Positions 1 through 11,345 of a stretch of 64,000 nt of DNA are shown one piece after another. Both the position numbers and the translations under genes were made by a program. The notes below the pieces were generated by a model. It was not told where the DNA came from, did not search any database, and worked only from the letters and a program-made list of their open reading frames with translations. How positions within the stretch are numbered: the stretch's first letter is position 1; each line of letters starts with the position of its first letter. The DNA comes from Pyrrhosoma nymphula (Eukaryota; Arthropoda; Insecta; Odonata; Coenagrionidae), in the NCBI GenBank assembly GCA_963573305.1, contig OY754335.1, forward strand, positions 51,171,985 through 51,235,984. The letters run 5' to 3'.

Positions 1-180
1 TATTTCAATTCTGAAGGCATTATGTACCTCACTTAATATGCATAATTCTATAGCTGTTTTAACCTGCTGTTGTTGGCTTTAATTGATGAATTTCATTGAG
101 GAAGGATCTCAGGATCTTTTTCATTACTTAACATATGCTTATTATCTATATCTTACGAAATATATTAACATGAGGAAGAT

Positions 181-562
181 GGGCAAGGGCCTAGCCACGT
201 TGAAACACCGGTTCCCATCAGATCACCGAAGTTAAGCAACGTTGGGCCCAGATGGGGGTTGGATGGGTGGCCCTCCTCCATTCCTCTACCGGGGTGGATG
301 GAGAGGTGGCACTTCCTCCAGACCTATACCGGAAGGCCGGAGGGTAGACCCAGACCGGGAAGGTTGGAGGGAGGTTGGTTCCCTCCATACCTGTACCGGC
401 AAGGTTAGGGGTGGCCCCTCCTTCATACCTCTACCGTGGTGCTCTTGTCCCCTGTCTGCAAGTGGCAGCTAGGTTAAAATGTGGGATTGCACAATGGACC
501 CAGAGGTCTGACTGCCAGGAGGGCTCCAGAAGGCCCTCACCCACCCTTACAATCAATCAATC
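181..562 (+). repeat. 5S rRNA-derived SINE (SINE3-like) with target-site duplication
   Basis: Bases about 190-275 closely follow the 5S rRNA sequence: CCACGTTGAAACACCGGTTC, GATCACCGAAGTTAAGCA and later TTGGATGGGTGGCC. The internal promoter A-box region (GAAGTTAAGC) is present. The body is GC-rich with four copies of a CCTCTACCGG-type motif. It ends in a CAAT repeat (about 550-562). A 14-bp direct repeat AACATGAGGAAGAT (167-180) and AACATGAGGAGGAT (563-576) flanks it, with one mismatch, as expected for retroposition. It is not a functional 5S gene: a block between the A-box and the 3' part is missing. Confidence 0.85.
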
Positions 563-734
563 AACATGAGGAGGATTGAAGATTTGTCCCTTGTAGAAGG
601 ACAGCTAGGGGTCATTTGACCCTTAATGTATTCTTATTATTTGTGTATCATTATACTTGGGTTTTTAATGGGCTCTGACTGCTAAGTCTCTATTCCATGT
701 ATTTATTTATGACCTTAATTCTTAGACAAGCTTA

Positions 735-830
735 AAATCCATTTCCCAAGTGGGATTTGAACCCACAACAATTCCATTGCGGTCTTACTTACAAGTTGCC
801 ACTCAGAATACTTCAGTTGGCTTGCCATTT
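735..830 (-). repeat. tRNA-derived SINE fragment
   Basis: On the minus strand GTGGGTTCAAATCCCAC contains a perfect Pol III B box (GGTTCAAATCC, at 753-763). A tRNA-like half lies upstream in the transcribed sense. There is no complete cloverleaf, so this is a SINE head or eroded tRNA pseudogene, not a tRNA gene. Confidence 0.5.
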
Positions 831-1812
831 AAGGGGTTCTTACTACCCTAAAAAATCTCCTTTTTGGTAAATATTCAATTCCAAATTTTGATATGCTTAC
901 ACATTTTATTTTTCCAGACCCTTAGTGGTGTTACCTTTTATGCTGTTAGTTTGGCTATTGTGAGGTTCATGGTTAGATGAGAGTTTCATCTCACAGATCA
1001 TCCCCATCAATTTTTCTACTTTACTTGGAATGGATTTCTATCTTTTCAACCTGCTATTTTCTTTTATATTTGAACAACATCCTGCTGCATAGATTAGTTA
1101 TTGTTGGCAAATCAGATTGACTTAATAAGATTTTAAAGGGGTAGTTTATCTTCAATGAACTAGGCAAAAATTTTCTGTGAATGCCAACCATTATCTATAT
1201 TTTCTCATAGTTCCCAGAAGAGAAACAATTTCTCTTCTCTTCTTCTCAAAAATCTAACTTGGAGGTAGATATGGTAAGCGGCATTGCTTGAATTTCTTGC
1301 AAGGTTCAATCAAATGTAATGTAACTTATTCCTCCCATACCCGTTTTCGTTTATCTTCATATTTTACTTGACAAGAAAATGCCATAAGGAAATATTTGTT
1401 ATGACTTCCTCCAAAATCATAAACTTTTATTGGTGCCCTTTATTGTAGATTATGGAATCTGATGACGATGTAAATATGTATGTAGTTCTGAAGAGTATTT
1501 TTTATGTGTCACCAATTTCATCTGCTGCCTAATAAGGACTGGCGCTGACCCACCTCTTCCATGAACTTGTTCATGGGGGGCAGAGAGGAGGGAAGGATGG
1601 TCTCTTCTTCCTGTTTTCTGTCTCCAAATGAGAGATTTTCTACAAACTAAGGAATTTTATAGGAACTTAAGATAGGAAATTTAGATTTAAGTTAATTTTG
1701 AGCTCACATCCACCGTACTGAAGGCAGATGATAGTGGCTGAGGCCAGGCTAAGATATTATTTGGTTTGTGTGGCTGTAATCCTGGTTGAAGTGCAAAACA
1801 GTGAGGTTGAAT

Positions 1813-1870
1813 CAGGGGCGGATCCAGGGGGGGGGGGGGGTCAGTGGGGGCGGTCGCCCTCCCCCCCCCC
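1813..1870 (+). mobile_element. Isolated hAT-like terminus with G-run and C-run
   Basis: CAGGGGCGGATCCAGG starting at 1813 matches the terminal sequence of the two hAT-family elements at 39057 and 45513. It is followed by a run of 14 G and then, after a GC-rich spacer, a run of C (1861-1870). I find no matching right terminus nearby, so it looks like a truncated element end. Confidence 0.5.
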
Positions 1871-3876
1871 AAAGCCTTGGCTAACTGAATTTTGATGCTA
1901 TACATATTTTGAACTAACAGGTACATAATTCCACTCTGTCATCCTCGATGCTTTGGACTGTCTTCTCGTCCACAAAGATGGTCAGATCCCAGAATGTCTG
2001 GTCCATATTTATATAAGTCTCTGCGAAAGAGAGTCAAGATGCCATTTGTTCCTCGTTTAGATGAGGCTTCCGGCTTGGCCTGTCTTGTCTATTTTCTCCT
2101 TCAATAACCCTACTCCTTGTGGTCCAATAACTGCAGCTATATCTCGTTTCCTGCTGCAGAGAGGCCAAACCACATTTAGAGATAGGGTGCCCCTCACGTA
2201 ATCTCTAATAGCTAGGGATAGGAATTTTTCGGTGGTTTGAGAGGGAGAAAAGCGGTACTTTGAAATTAGGAATTCGGTATTTTCAACAAGACATTTCGGT
2301 GTTTTCACAGTGGCCACAAATTTATATATATATATACACATAAAATACCGATATTTCAAAGCCTAGAAAAGGGTCACTTATACTATAGTTTAATCCAATA
2401 TGATCTGGGTTACTATGCGACACTTCCTGTTCTAGCCATGTTATAACTGAAGACAATCACCTCGGTGGCGGAACCAGGAAAAGTGGCCCTAAATTTAAAA
2501 ATAAAATTTAATACATTTCGTAATTGACATGTAACTTAAGAGAATTTCCATCCTTGTGAAAGTTTTATGCAGTTACGTGCTCCGAAGATTTTAAATGTTT
2601 TCCAATTGAGTCTTTCCTAAGTAACCTGACAATTGTAGAATTTGTACATGACCGTACATTTATCGATACAATAAAATCCATCTTTTTGATACTGGAAAGC
2701 TCGGTCTCCTGCACTTAATTTTGCATTTGGCAACTCAATAACTCGTCAAAATCACTTGAAAGCACAGAAACCAGGAATAAAACTAGGATACTTAACAATT
2801 GTCACTGGAAAACAAACAGTTATTTGACAGAAATGGCCAAAAACTAGAGATTCAAACAATAAAATCAATCTTGGTGCCACGCAATAAATAAATATATCGA
2901 CAATTATATTGATGTCGTAGTTGGTCTTGATTGGTGCTTTCAAGCTAGCTACGCAACCATTGCAATGGAATGACCCCATTGCAATAAGGTAGTTCACTAT
3001 GATGCGAAATTGCAATTTAATTCACGAATTCGGTAGATGGATTGGAAAATAGATTTTCGGTGGAGACAAAATTCTTCTATATTCAGCCACTCACTCTTAA
3101 ATCAAAATTAAAAATTAGCAAAACTTGCCGCCCACTCAAAAAGTTCGTGTGGTCATCAGACCTCTGTTTATAGCAAATTTTATCTATTCTCATCATTTGT
3201 GAATTTCTTACCTTACCTCTGTGAGTCTAATACCAAAGATTGGCAACAATGTGAGTATTAAATAGAAGTTATGTACATTTTCCTGGAATAACTTTTATCA
3301 TAGTATTTACAAAAAAATATTTGTGGTCAATGAGATCTCTAAGGCTGCTGAAGAAAATAATCATATTTTTGTTGGTTATATACAAAGGTGCTTCTTCAGC
3401 TTGGCATATTTCTTACCTCTCTTCCCTCGTCCAAGAAGCCTTACATTTTCTCACTCAGACGTGCATATCCAACATCCTCCCACTAATGATGGCATTTAAT
3501 GGCCATTGGCCACCATCACCCGCTCTGTCCAATTTCTCCCCCCAGTTACTACGAGCGTTGTCTATGATGGCATAGCTTATAATTATTTCTGATAAATAAC
3601 ACCAATGTGTTGATCAAGGTGAAAAAAATGATTTGCCATGCACCAAATCTTAACCTCCCAGTTGCTGATAAAGTGTGAACTTACCAGGAATGCCACCAAG
3701 CCATCTTACTTCAAGGTGAATCACTGAAGGGGAAATCAACAGTGTTTGATGTATAGTCCTTGACCATGGCCTATTAGGCTATTACTTATTCACAGCTCCA
3801 CCATTTGTCCTACAGTGTGGACAGCGAACGATAGCATTTAGTTTGCATGAACCCACTGCAAATTTTCCTGGAATTT

Positions 3877-3960
3877 AGGTGGCTGGGTGATGTAACTGGC
3901 TAGCGTAGCAAACTGGCAATTGGGAGATCCTGGTTCAAATCCTGGACAAGTCCAATTAAT
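3877..3960 (+). repeat. tRNA-derived SINE head
   Basis: GGTGGCTGGGTGATGTAACTGG has an A-box-like segment (3888-3899), followed 33 bases later by a perfect B box GGTTCAAATCC (3932-3942) closed by a short T-stem (TCCTGG/CCTGGA). Spacing is tRNA-like but the acceptor stem does not close, so I call a SINE head. The 3' boundary is not visible. Confidence 0.55.
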
Positions 3961-5418
3961 TTTGTGTGTTGAATTCCAAAGCAATGGTCTTGCACATGCG
4001 TGCATGACTGTTTACAATTTTCATTTTTGGATTTTACTCATGAATTATTATTTTCATGGAGGCAGTAGCTCCCTTCCCTATGCTATTCTAACTCCTTAGG
4101 GAATTCACATGGAATAATACATTCATGTATACGTACATAAAAAATTCTCGTTTCATTTTTGAACACCAATTTCAGTGACTAAGCGACTCATTCCCACTAC
4201 TAGTTTTACCTATAATAATGATATACTCATCAGTCAAGAGACTTGGTAATGCAAAGATTTGGTATGTGTGTGCCTGTGGGGTAAAAAAGTGCAGTGTAAA
4301 TCAGTTAGCGTGAAGTGTAGGAAACCAACCCCATGGGTGGATTCATCCCCCAAGTAATAAATGCCTAAGATGGCTTTTCAATACATCCAGAGGGTGTTTA
4401 TTCAAAGTTCCTGCTCATCAGCCACTCAAGATGATATTTTTTAGGTTTCTTTTGAAGGCTCTATTGACACTTAAGTCCATCATACAAACTAGCATCGTAA
4501 CTCTTTCTCTCTCCTGTGGGAACATGATTCTCAATTTGATCTTAATTTGTGTACCACATTTTTCAACCCTACTCATCGTTGATGATAGCCGAACGTAATA
4601 AGACTTCAAACTAAAGTAACACATCATTTGGTTTCTGAATGTTCCACTGACAAAAATGGTTTCACTTTACTGCTACTGCTGTGTGGCATAAGGAGTGCGT
4701 GACTTCGTTACGGAACCAGGATGTTACAAAATATAGTTATAAAATGTAAACCATGCCATGGTCATGGCATTTCATTGTGGATCCATTTTTTTCAATCCAA
4801 TTTTGGCAAATGACCTCCGACACATGCTTCGAATTATCTACGTAAAAGTTATTGAAATCTTCCCCCACCGTGCGAATCTCTTAAAAAATCGATTTTGTCA
4901 AACATCAGTCGTCATGCCTTGCCTGGCGTGCTTTAATGTGATGATTTCGTTAATTGTAACGCTGTAATCAAGTATGAATTCGTAATCGTGAGGAACCAGT
5001 AGTCACGCCACGCACCAATGTTGTGCGGGTTGCGTCCCGAAATTTTATTTTCATATGGCGCGAAAATAAGACGGATAGTGATTTTTGATCTCTTTCAAGT
5101 GGAAAAATAACAGTCTTATATTCAGGCCAATACGGTACCTCTTGTGTAGTCAGTCATGTATTTGGAAAAATTCATCACATGAGTAAACAGCTCCACAGTG
5201 AATCTAAATCTTTATGGGCACTGATAATTAAAAAATAAATTCCTCGTTACATTAAATTACAATTCATTTAGTGATGGTGCAAGCATTGCTGACTAGCTCA
5301 GTGTACCTGGCCTATTCTTCATACTATTTCTGTTCACCTGTGCCCTTCGCTCCTTCTTTTGCAGCAACTGTCCTGCTTATCATACTGTTTTTGATGTCTG
5401 CAAATGGCTCACTGGCAC

Positions 5419-5459
5419 TGGTATCTCTCCTGAAATAAAAAATTTCAGGAGAGATACCA
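5419..5459. repeat. Perfect 18-bp stem inverted repeat
   Basis: TGGTATCTCTCCTGAAAT (5419-5436) and its exact reverse complement (5442-5459) are separated by five A. It lies about 55 bp outside the left end of the piggyBac element. It may be the core of a small fold-back repeat; no function is implied. Confidence 0.85.
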
Positions 5460-5909
5460 TGCTCATTCTTTTAGATCTACTGTCATGTTTGTAAAATGCC
5501 TGTATTTTGAAATTAACCCGTCAGCGCCCAAAGTTTTTTTCGTTTCCAAAATCGTTCATTTTTCTAAAATATGATGCTCATGTGCAATTAAGAATTCTTA
5601 TAAATTTATTTCCCCTAATATTTAGTAGAACCGGAAATAGACCATGGTGCCATATGGCACCGCTGGGAATTGATGGTGTCTTTTCGCTTTTGGATGTATT
5701 TTTTTGTTTGAAGGAATAAAACTCCGTCCAATCTTTCAAATCTTCTTTGTTTATTAGCATATTTTTCACAAATTGAATTTAGAGTGATAAGGGGCAATAC
5801 ATTTATACAAAGTCCAATATTACATTTCCAACATTGAGTTCTGGTTTGTGACGAACAATTATCCCCAGCACGTTTTCGCCAATGTCTATTTTGAGTGAGG
5901 ATTATGAGG

Positions 5910-7470
5910 TGATCTATCCCATCATATCATAATATGTTTCCTGCAAGTCGTCCTGTATTTTTCCCTCTTTTTTGCATCTGATATGAACTAGTTTGGTATT
6001 TGACAAGGTAGGTTTGTAACAATTACCCTCCTTACCTCGAACTGTGATATATTCACTCCCTTTTTCCGCATTAGTATCCAAGAATTGTGAATACACACGT
6101 CAATCAACCAGGTATAAAACGGCCACCACAATTTTTTTCTCTGCACCCCGACCTGATAGTGATTCACTCCTCGGTCCATGAGGTCAGTACCACCCATATT
6201 CTCGTTGTAAACATCTAAGAGTTTTGGGCATGGTACGGCAATTTTCTTTTTGGCGGCACTTGAATACCGAGAAACATTGGAAACAGTTTTCACTCCATAG
6301 CGTGTGGATGCACCTGTGACAACACCATTATCCACCCATTGAACAGGCGTAATCGATGTATCCTTGTCAGTGCAACACTCATATAACTTCCCCGTGACTC
6401 CTTTTGAAAATTAGATTTCTACATGAGGAGGCAACCTTTCGAAAATCGGTTGTAGTGGATAGTACCTGTGCCACGGCAGCCTTTACTCTACAGTTCAACC
6501 AGGAGATTCATTCTTTGAACAAAAAAATCACAAATCACATTTCCTTGAAGTCATGATATTGAGATTGTAATATAATGTAAAATAACTTCAGAAGTATTAC
6601 CTGTGAAAAGGTTGTCGAAAAAGAGGTTGTACGGCAGGTGCTGTGCATCTGCTCAAAGATTGTACAGTTGATTACATCGGTGCCGCTGCTTTCCCATACT
6701 GCTTGTCGCAATCTTCATTTCCTTGAAGTATCTTCCCTTGGTATGCCTCAAAATCAACCAATTATCCAAATGCTGTGTTCAAACACCATGCCTTACAGCC
6801 GAATCGTGCCTCTGATAAATTGCTTACAGCAATGTGATCCATAATAAGCGACCATATTTTCATCATAATCCATATTTTGCTCAAGTCTAAATTGCTTCCG
6901 CGTTTGTTCCTGAACTAGGTTCATTAGCGGTCTCAACTTCCAATATTTGCCCATATGGTCAGGATAATTGTTATCTGCGCAATGTAGAAAGCGTTTTATT
7001 TCAAGGAAACTGTTCCTTCACATTGCATTGCACACAAGACCGTTCTGGACTTCTCCCGCTTTTTCCAAATAATACCGCTTATCGGAGATGTCATTATATC
7101 CTGAGAAAATTCGAATTCCAAAAAAAAACTTTTATCTCTTTGGGGGAAATATTTGGCGAAGGGCTATTGCAGAATAGCGCATACCTATTACTCTCAGAGG
7201 CTAGGAAATTTACAACTTTCTCATAAAAAAAAGTTCAAAAACATCAACAGCAGTTAGATTTCTAAGGTCAGACTACTCTGCGTTAGGGAATAAAGTATCG
7301 ATCACATTTATATCCGTGTTTTTCTGCCATTTAAATTTAGGATTTTCATTCTGCTTCTTCACGTAGTGATTTGATACATTACTGTCCAGTTTTCCACTTC
7401 TGTTTTAAGGTTTTTTTGTTCGTTTTCTTTTCAACATGTGCGAGGGTCCAGCGGCAGGTTCAAGTCTCTG
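5910..7470 (-). pseudogene. piggyBac transposase, decayed
   Basis: The best open part is 5988-6335, which reads DNGVVTGASTRYGVKTVSN and later YNENMGGTDLMDRGVNHYQV and KLWWPFYTWLIDVCIHN. This is the conserved C-terminal catalytic region of piggyBac transposases (the DNG and MGGTDLMD blocks). Further upstream on the same strand, 6612-6640 encodes YNLFFDNLFT, matching the first catalytic Asp block, and a GTIHYNR-like segment lies near 6440-6475 in another frame. Multiple frameshifts and stops separate these pieces, so it cannot make an active enzyme. The N-terminal boundary is approximate. Confidence 0.85.
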
Positions 7471-7882
7471 ACCATTGCCCCTACAATTCTGCAAGTCTTC
7501 TTACCATCAAATTGCTTGCATTTTAATCTTCTCGTGGGTTAAAAAGCTACCTTGCAATAATACTTTTCAAGGTAGAAGTGAGAAATGTGGGGAGGGGAGA
7601 GAACAAATTAGATAAGCACAGCACCTTGTTCCGTGATTCATGGTTGATTTTTAGAATTTAAAAATGAGTATTACCTGTTCCAATTGATAATAGATAGTTC
7701 TATTACATCTAGTTCGGCTACTTTAGTTGTCTTATTTCCATCTATCCCTAAAAATTAACTCACTCAATAATTGAGAAAATATTTTTGAATTGAAAGTTAC
7801 ATTTTTACAAAAAAATCACCGCAAACGATAAGGTAGTTTATGTATGACCCCTAAGTAATGCCAAGATAGTGATTTGATGTGG

Positions 7883-7922
7883 GTAACGCCCAGCGGTGCC
7901 ATTCGGCACCACTGGGCGTTAC
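7883..7922. repeat. 40-nt palindrome in the piggyBac element
   Basis: GTAACGCCCAGCGGTGCC and its inverted copy meet across a small centre (ATTC). It shares GGTGCC/GGCACC with the palindromes near both element ends, so it is probably a displaced subterminal repeat or transposase-binding region (inference). Confidence 0.75.
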
Positions 7923-8549
7923 ACATCTCTAAATGGTTTACACATCTCAAAATGCACTCGACATAAGTAGCTATATCATGGCAAAATACTAAGTTTTACT
8001 TTATACTATGCGAAAACATCACTATCCAATTCCTGCAACAATAATTATAGCTTAAAAAAACACTTACCGAGTCACCATAATTTGTGTGCTCGGGAGAAGC
8101 CTCTTACTATCCAACACATAGGAGGATCGGTAATGGTGGTAAATACAGTGCACTTTGATTATAGAAGAGAGAGAGCCTCCTACTAAGTAAACGCATCATA
8201 AGAAGAGCTGGGAAATACATATTAGTTACTTTGTAGCAGTTTGAGCTCTACTGCGGAAAGTGGTGCCGTATGGCACCCGTGAGCGCTGACGGGTTAAAGA
8301 ATGTGAAATGAAAGAGTTCAGTTTAACAATGTGGAATTTTTTATCTTTGAAAATAGTTTTTCAATTACTTTTTGCACTAACTGGTTAAATATGCAGAACC
8401 CTTATCCTAAAAATCAAGTAAACCAGAATTGTCCTACTTATCAAAGATGATTTAATTAGTATTTTGTGTTGTGTAAGTAGTTTTCTAATTTTATTATGCA
8501 TCTTATTTGTGTAATTATTGGATTATATGTAGTTGGGGTCACCTGTATG

Positions 8550-8740
8550 AAATGAATAAATTATTATTATTAAAGTCTCCTAACCTTGAGGTCATGAGTT
8601 TGAATCGAATTTGGATGGAATTTTCACCACTCGGCATGAGTGTTTGTATACATACATATTTTGTTGTTCATTGTACAAACTTGATGTAAAAGATCTTCAG
8701 TGATGTTTTCAGTGATAAATGTCAATAAATAAATAAACTT
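8550..8740 (+). repeat. Retroelement 3' tail (ATT)n followed by a tRNA-SINE-like unit
   Basis: GAATAAATTATTATTATTA (about 8552-8571) is the kind of tail left by non-LTR elements. It is followed by TGAGTTTGAATCG (weak B box) and ends in an AATAAATAAATAA run near 8725-8740. Two joined retroposed fragments are the simplest reading. Confidence 0.4.
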
Positions 8741-8968
8741 GAGTTCTTTTTTTCTTTTTGTACTGTGAACTGTTGCATTGTTTTTGAGGGTTCACCATGG
8801 TAAAAACCTCTCAGTAGTAGAATTTTTTATTTGAGTGTGTGTGCTGAGAATGATGCAAAAATATTGAGGACAATGGACCAGTTTCAGGTTATAATAATTA
8901 GTGTTGAATATTGCCTAGTGTTTTTAACTCTTGATAACTAACTATGAATATGACTGAAAACAAGTGTA

Positions 8969-9537
8969 CGAGGTGTGATAAACAATAACGGGAATTTTTG
9001 TTTTTCTTTAACAATATTTATTAATTATCAATATCAATTTTGTCCCCTTCAAAGTAATCCTCCTTAGATATGATACACTTATGCCAGTGGTTTTTCCAAT
9101 CTTGGAAGGACTTCTGGAACTCACTTTTCGGTATAGAGTTCAGCTCCTTCAGTGATTCTGTTTTTATCTCATCAATGGTGGCAAAACGTCGTTCTTTCAT
9201 GGTTCTCTTCAGCTTCGGGAATAGAAAGAAGTCACAGGGGGCCATTTCCGGCAAATACGGTGGCCGAGGCAAAATAACGGTTTGTTTTTTTTATAAAAAA
9301 ATCACAAATAGGCAGTGAGGTGTGAGCAGGAGCATTATCGTGGTGCAATTTCCACGAGTTGTTTTGCCAAAATTCTGGGCGTTTTTGTTGGATTGCTTCA
9401 CATAAACGGTGCATAACTTCCAGGAAGTATTCCTTAATGACCATTCAACCATATGGCAGAAACTTGGAATTAATGAAAATCGGAATTATAAAACCAGCAA
9501 AATTTAAAAATTCCCATTATTTTTTTATCACACCTTG
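8969..9537 (-). mobile_element. mariner element, internally deleted (569 bp)
   Basis: Terminal inverted repeats of about 30 bp (left begins CGAGGTGTGATAAACAATAA; right ends ATCACACCTTG) sit between TA dinucleotides at 8967-8968 and 9538-9539, the Tc1/mariner target. Only the C-terminal part of the transposase is inside, so most of the 1.3-kb autonomous length is missing while both ends survive. Confidence 0.9.
9021..9444 (-). pseudogene. mariner transposase C-terminal remnant
   Basis: On the minus strand, 9232-9444 reads EFWQNNSWKLHHDNAPAHTS and, after a frame change, 9021-9272 reads PPYLPEMAPCDFFLFPKLKR. HHDNAPAH holds the second catalytic Asp, and MAPCDFFLFPKLK holds the third (the mariner DD34D signature). 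The first Asp and the DNA-binding domain are absent. The frame breaks near 9250-9300, next to an A/T run. Confidence 0.92.
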
Positions 9538-10241
9538 TATCTGAATTATCCGATGACTTTGGTTCTTTGTGTTTGTGTGGTGATTTACGACCTTAAGTTA
9601 GTGAGTTACATGATTATATTTTACAAATATTATCTAATGAGTTACATGATTACAGTTTACATGAGACATGAAACTTAAAAAAGGAAAAGAATTAGTTTAA
9701 GGCTAAAGATTTTGGAGGTATTCAAGGAAAAACTGCTTGTCGGTAACACAGTATTGCTGCTGTAAGAGAAAACATAATAGTTAGTAACTTGAAAAAAGGA
9801 AAACAAGCAGAAATATTTTTAGTGCTGATACCCTTTTGTAATCATAAGATAATGATAAAAATACAGATAGAGATATAGCTATGTCAAATTTTCATGATCG
9901 TGCCCCTGTTCATTGTTATTAATAGGAAAAAGAGAATATGTTGGTATTAATTAGTCATTGTGCACTATCATGACTGTTGTTGGTAACTACTGGCGCTTTA
10001 TGCTAGCCAACATGCATTAATGCTAACATCTCCTCTTTATTTGTTTGCTTTAAGGAAATGTTGACTCTTGTCACTCAGCAATACTTTTGTGTGGTCATGT
10101 TTGAACACAATTATTTCATGGTTTAGAAAGGAAACTAGCTGTGGCTGGTGACCAGTTGACATTTCCTGCACGGAGTCCAGGATTTTTACCATGTTCATTT
10201 GTATGTCATTAATAATGGTATATTTTGTGTTATTTCAACAG

Positions 10242-10344
10242 AATCCTGTGGCCCACTGTTGGTCTGAGCAGACTCACCATAAGCGCCGATTTTGTAATGT
10301 CTGTCGCAAGAGGCTTGAAGATAGTCTCTCCATTCACTGTGAGA
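10242..10344 (+). CDS. Dgkq: DGK-theta exon: start of second C1 domain
   Basis: The acceptor is TTTCAACAG and the donor GTAAGT. The reading frame starts in phase 0 at AAT and ends with one base over (34 codons plus 1). It encodes the first half of an atypical C1 zinc finger: His5, then Cys18 and Cys21 with the usual 12-residue spacing after His, then Cys33 near the exon end. The segment VAHC...HKRRFCNVCRK resembles the second C1 of animal DGK-theta. The upstream exon carrying the first C1 was not found. The overlapping ORF that begins with Met at 10225 is in a different frame and is not the gene. Confidence 0.93.
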
Positions 10345-10424
10345 GTAAGTAATGCCATCACTTTGATTTTTCTTTATTTAAATATAATTTATTCCACTAA
10401 GCTGATCTATCCACTGAATTTTAG

Positions 10425-11345
10425 GGTACCGTATATCTTCTAGTACATTTAAGTCAACTTGAGTATAAGTCAAAGCCTTCGTTTTGTGCCAAAAATATCA
10501 ACTAAAATCTGTGGCTCAAGTATAAGTCAAGGTGAAAAAGTTGCTGAATCTCCTTGTTTCACATTATTTATGCGATATTGTACAATAAAATTGGCCTTTT
10601 GGAATGCATTAGTATTGCAAAATGGAAATCTTAAGTGTATTTTTCAGTGATAAGTCCTAATGCGGAACATACAATTAGAACGCAAATCAAATGCATTTGT
10701 TGGCAAATATTTTCTCTTGCTTTTGAGTAACAGAGAAATAGTAATAATATGTCTTTATTGGGGCGAGATTGAGACTGGGGCAGTCCCGTCTTCCATCTAA
10801 CCCTTCGTCAAATGCATGCATGAAATAATTACAATTTGACAATTAAAAATATATTATAAGAACAAAGTAATAACCATCAATATTTTAGAATGAATCAACT
10901 GGAATAATAAGAGTGTAGAAAGATATTCACGGTTTTGGGAAAAACATAAGAAATAAGGAGCTGATATCCTTAACGAAAAAGCCCACTGCAGGAAAGTGCC
11001 CACACATGAAGGGGAATGTGAAGAACCTGAAAAAACCTACTTATAAAATAGATAAATCTAATGTACATACTTTAAAAAGAGCAATATAAGGAGTTTTTAA
11101 AAAGAAAGAAAAGGGGAACTGATGTGCACAAATATGTGCAAATAAAATATTTAAAAAATTACAAATCAATAATTAAAAAAGAAGCAAGAAAATGATTTTT
11201 TGCTGCCAATATGCAGAAATATTGACCCTGAAAATGTAATCTTATTTAGTGGCTCGACTCTAATCCAATGGTAGTTTTTCACTGGCCAAAAAAAGGAAGA
11301 AGTTTCTTGATTTATACTCAAGTACAGTGATTATACATAAAATAC
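10425..11345. mobile_element. pogo-like non-autonomous repeat, copy 1, with nested insertion
   Basis: The left part (TTGAGTATAAGTCAA near 10459) and the right part (TTTATACTCAAGTA near 11310) are inverted, and both halves are recognisable again at 28302-28740. Shared phrases include GAAAAAGTTGCTGAATCTCC and CAATATGCAGAAATATTGAC. Relative to the second copy this one carries an extra segment, about 10735-11180. Confidence 0.65.
10735..11180 (-). mobile_element. Nested retroelement 3' end
   Basis: Read on the minus strand the segment ends CGCCCCAATAAAGACATATT followed by ATTACTATT, a typical polyadenylation-type tail of a non-LTR element or SINE. It interrupts the repeat listed at 10425-11345, which is contiguous in its second copy. 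The 5' boundary is approximate and I find no coding sequence. Confidence 0.45.

Larger units (their letters stand above)
5517..8293 (-). mobile_element. piggyBac-family DNA transposon, 2777 bp, TTAA-flanked
   Basis: The ends are inverted: CCCGTCAGCGC at 5517-5527 and GCGCTGACGGG at 8283-8293, each directly flanked by TTAA (5513-5516 and 8294-8297), the family's target site. Subterminal palindromes carrying GGTGCC...GGCACC occur at 5648-5663, about 7893-7910 and about 8261-8276. The transposase runs on the minus strand and is decayed. Intact ends, target duplication and coding remnants together make the assignment firm. Confidence 0.92.
1..10241 (+). other. Probable intron of the DGK-theta gene upstream of the first recognised exon
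   Basis: Because the first recognised exon begins in the middle of the protein, this stretch should be intronic. I looked for a C1-type coding segment (Phe-Cys-x2-Cys) ending at a GT donor and saw none. Besides the elements listed separately, 577-1812, 1871-3870 and 3960-5412 are AT-rich sequence with small stretches of low complexity (a TA run near 2321-2335) and no gene I can support. Confidence 0.6.

Noticed and set aside
190..300. 5S rRNA gene
   Set aside because: Internal promoter C-box area and 3' end are missing, and the sequence continues into a SINE body with a target duplication.
3888..3942. Functional tRNA gene
   Set aside because: A and B boxes are recognisable but the acceptor stem does not pair and the A box deviates.
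7883..7922. Rho-independent terminator or operator
   Set aside because: Context is eukaryotic and inside a piggyBac element; similar palindromes recur at the element ends.
1..10241. First C1 exon and start codon of DGK-theta
   Set aside because: I looked for Phe-Cys-x2-Cys coding with a donor and found nothing convincing; better left as outside the window or unseen.
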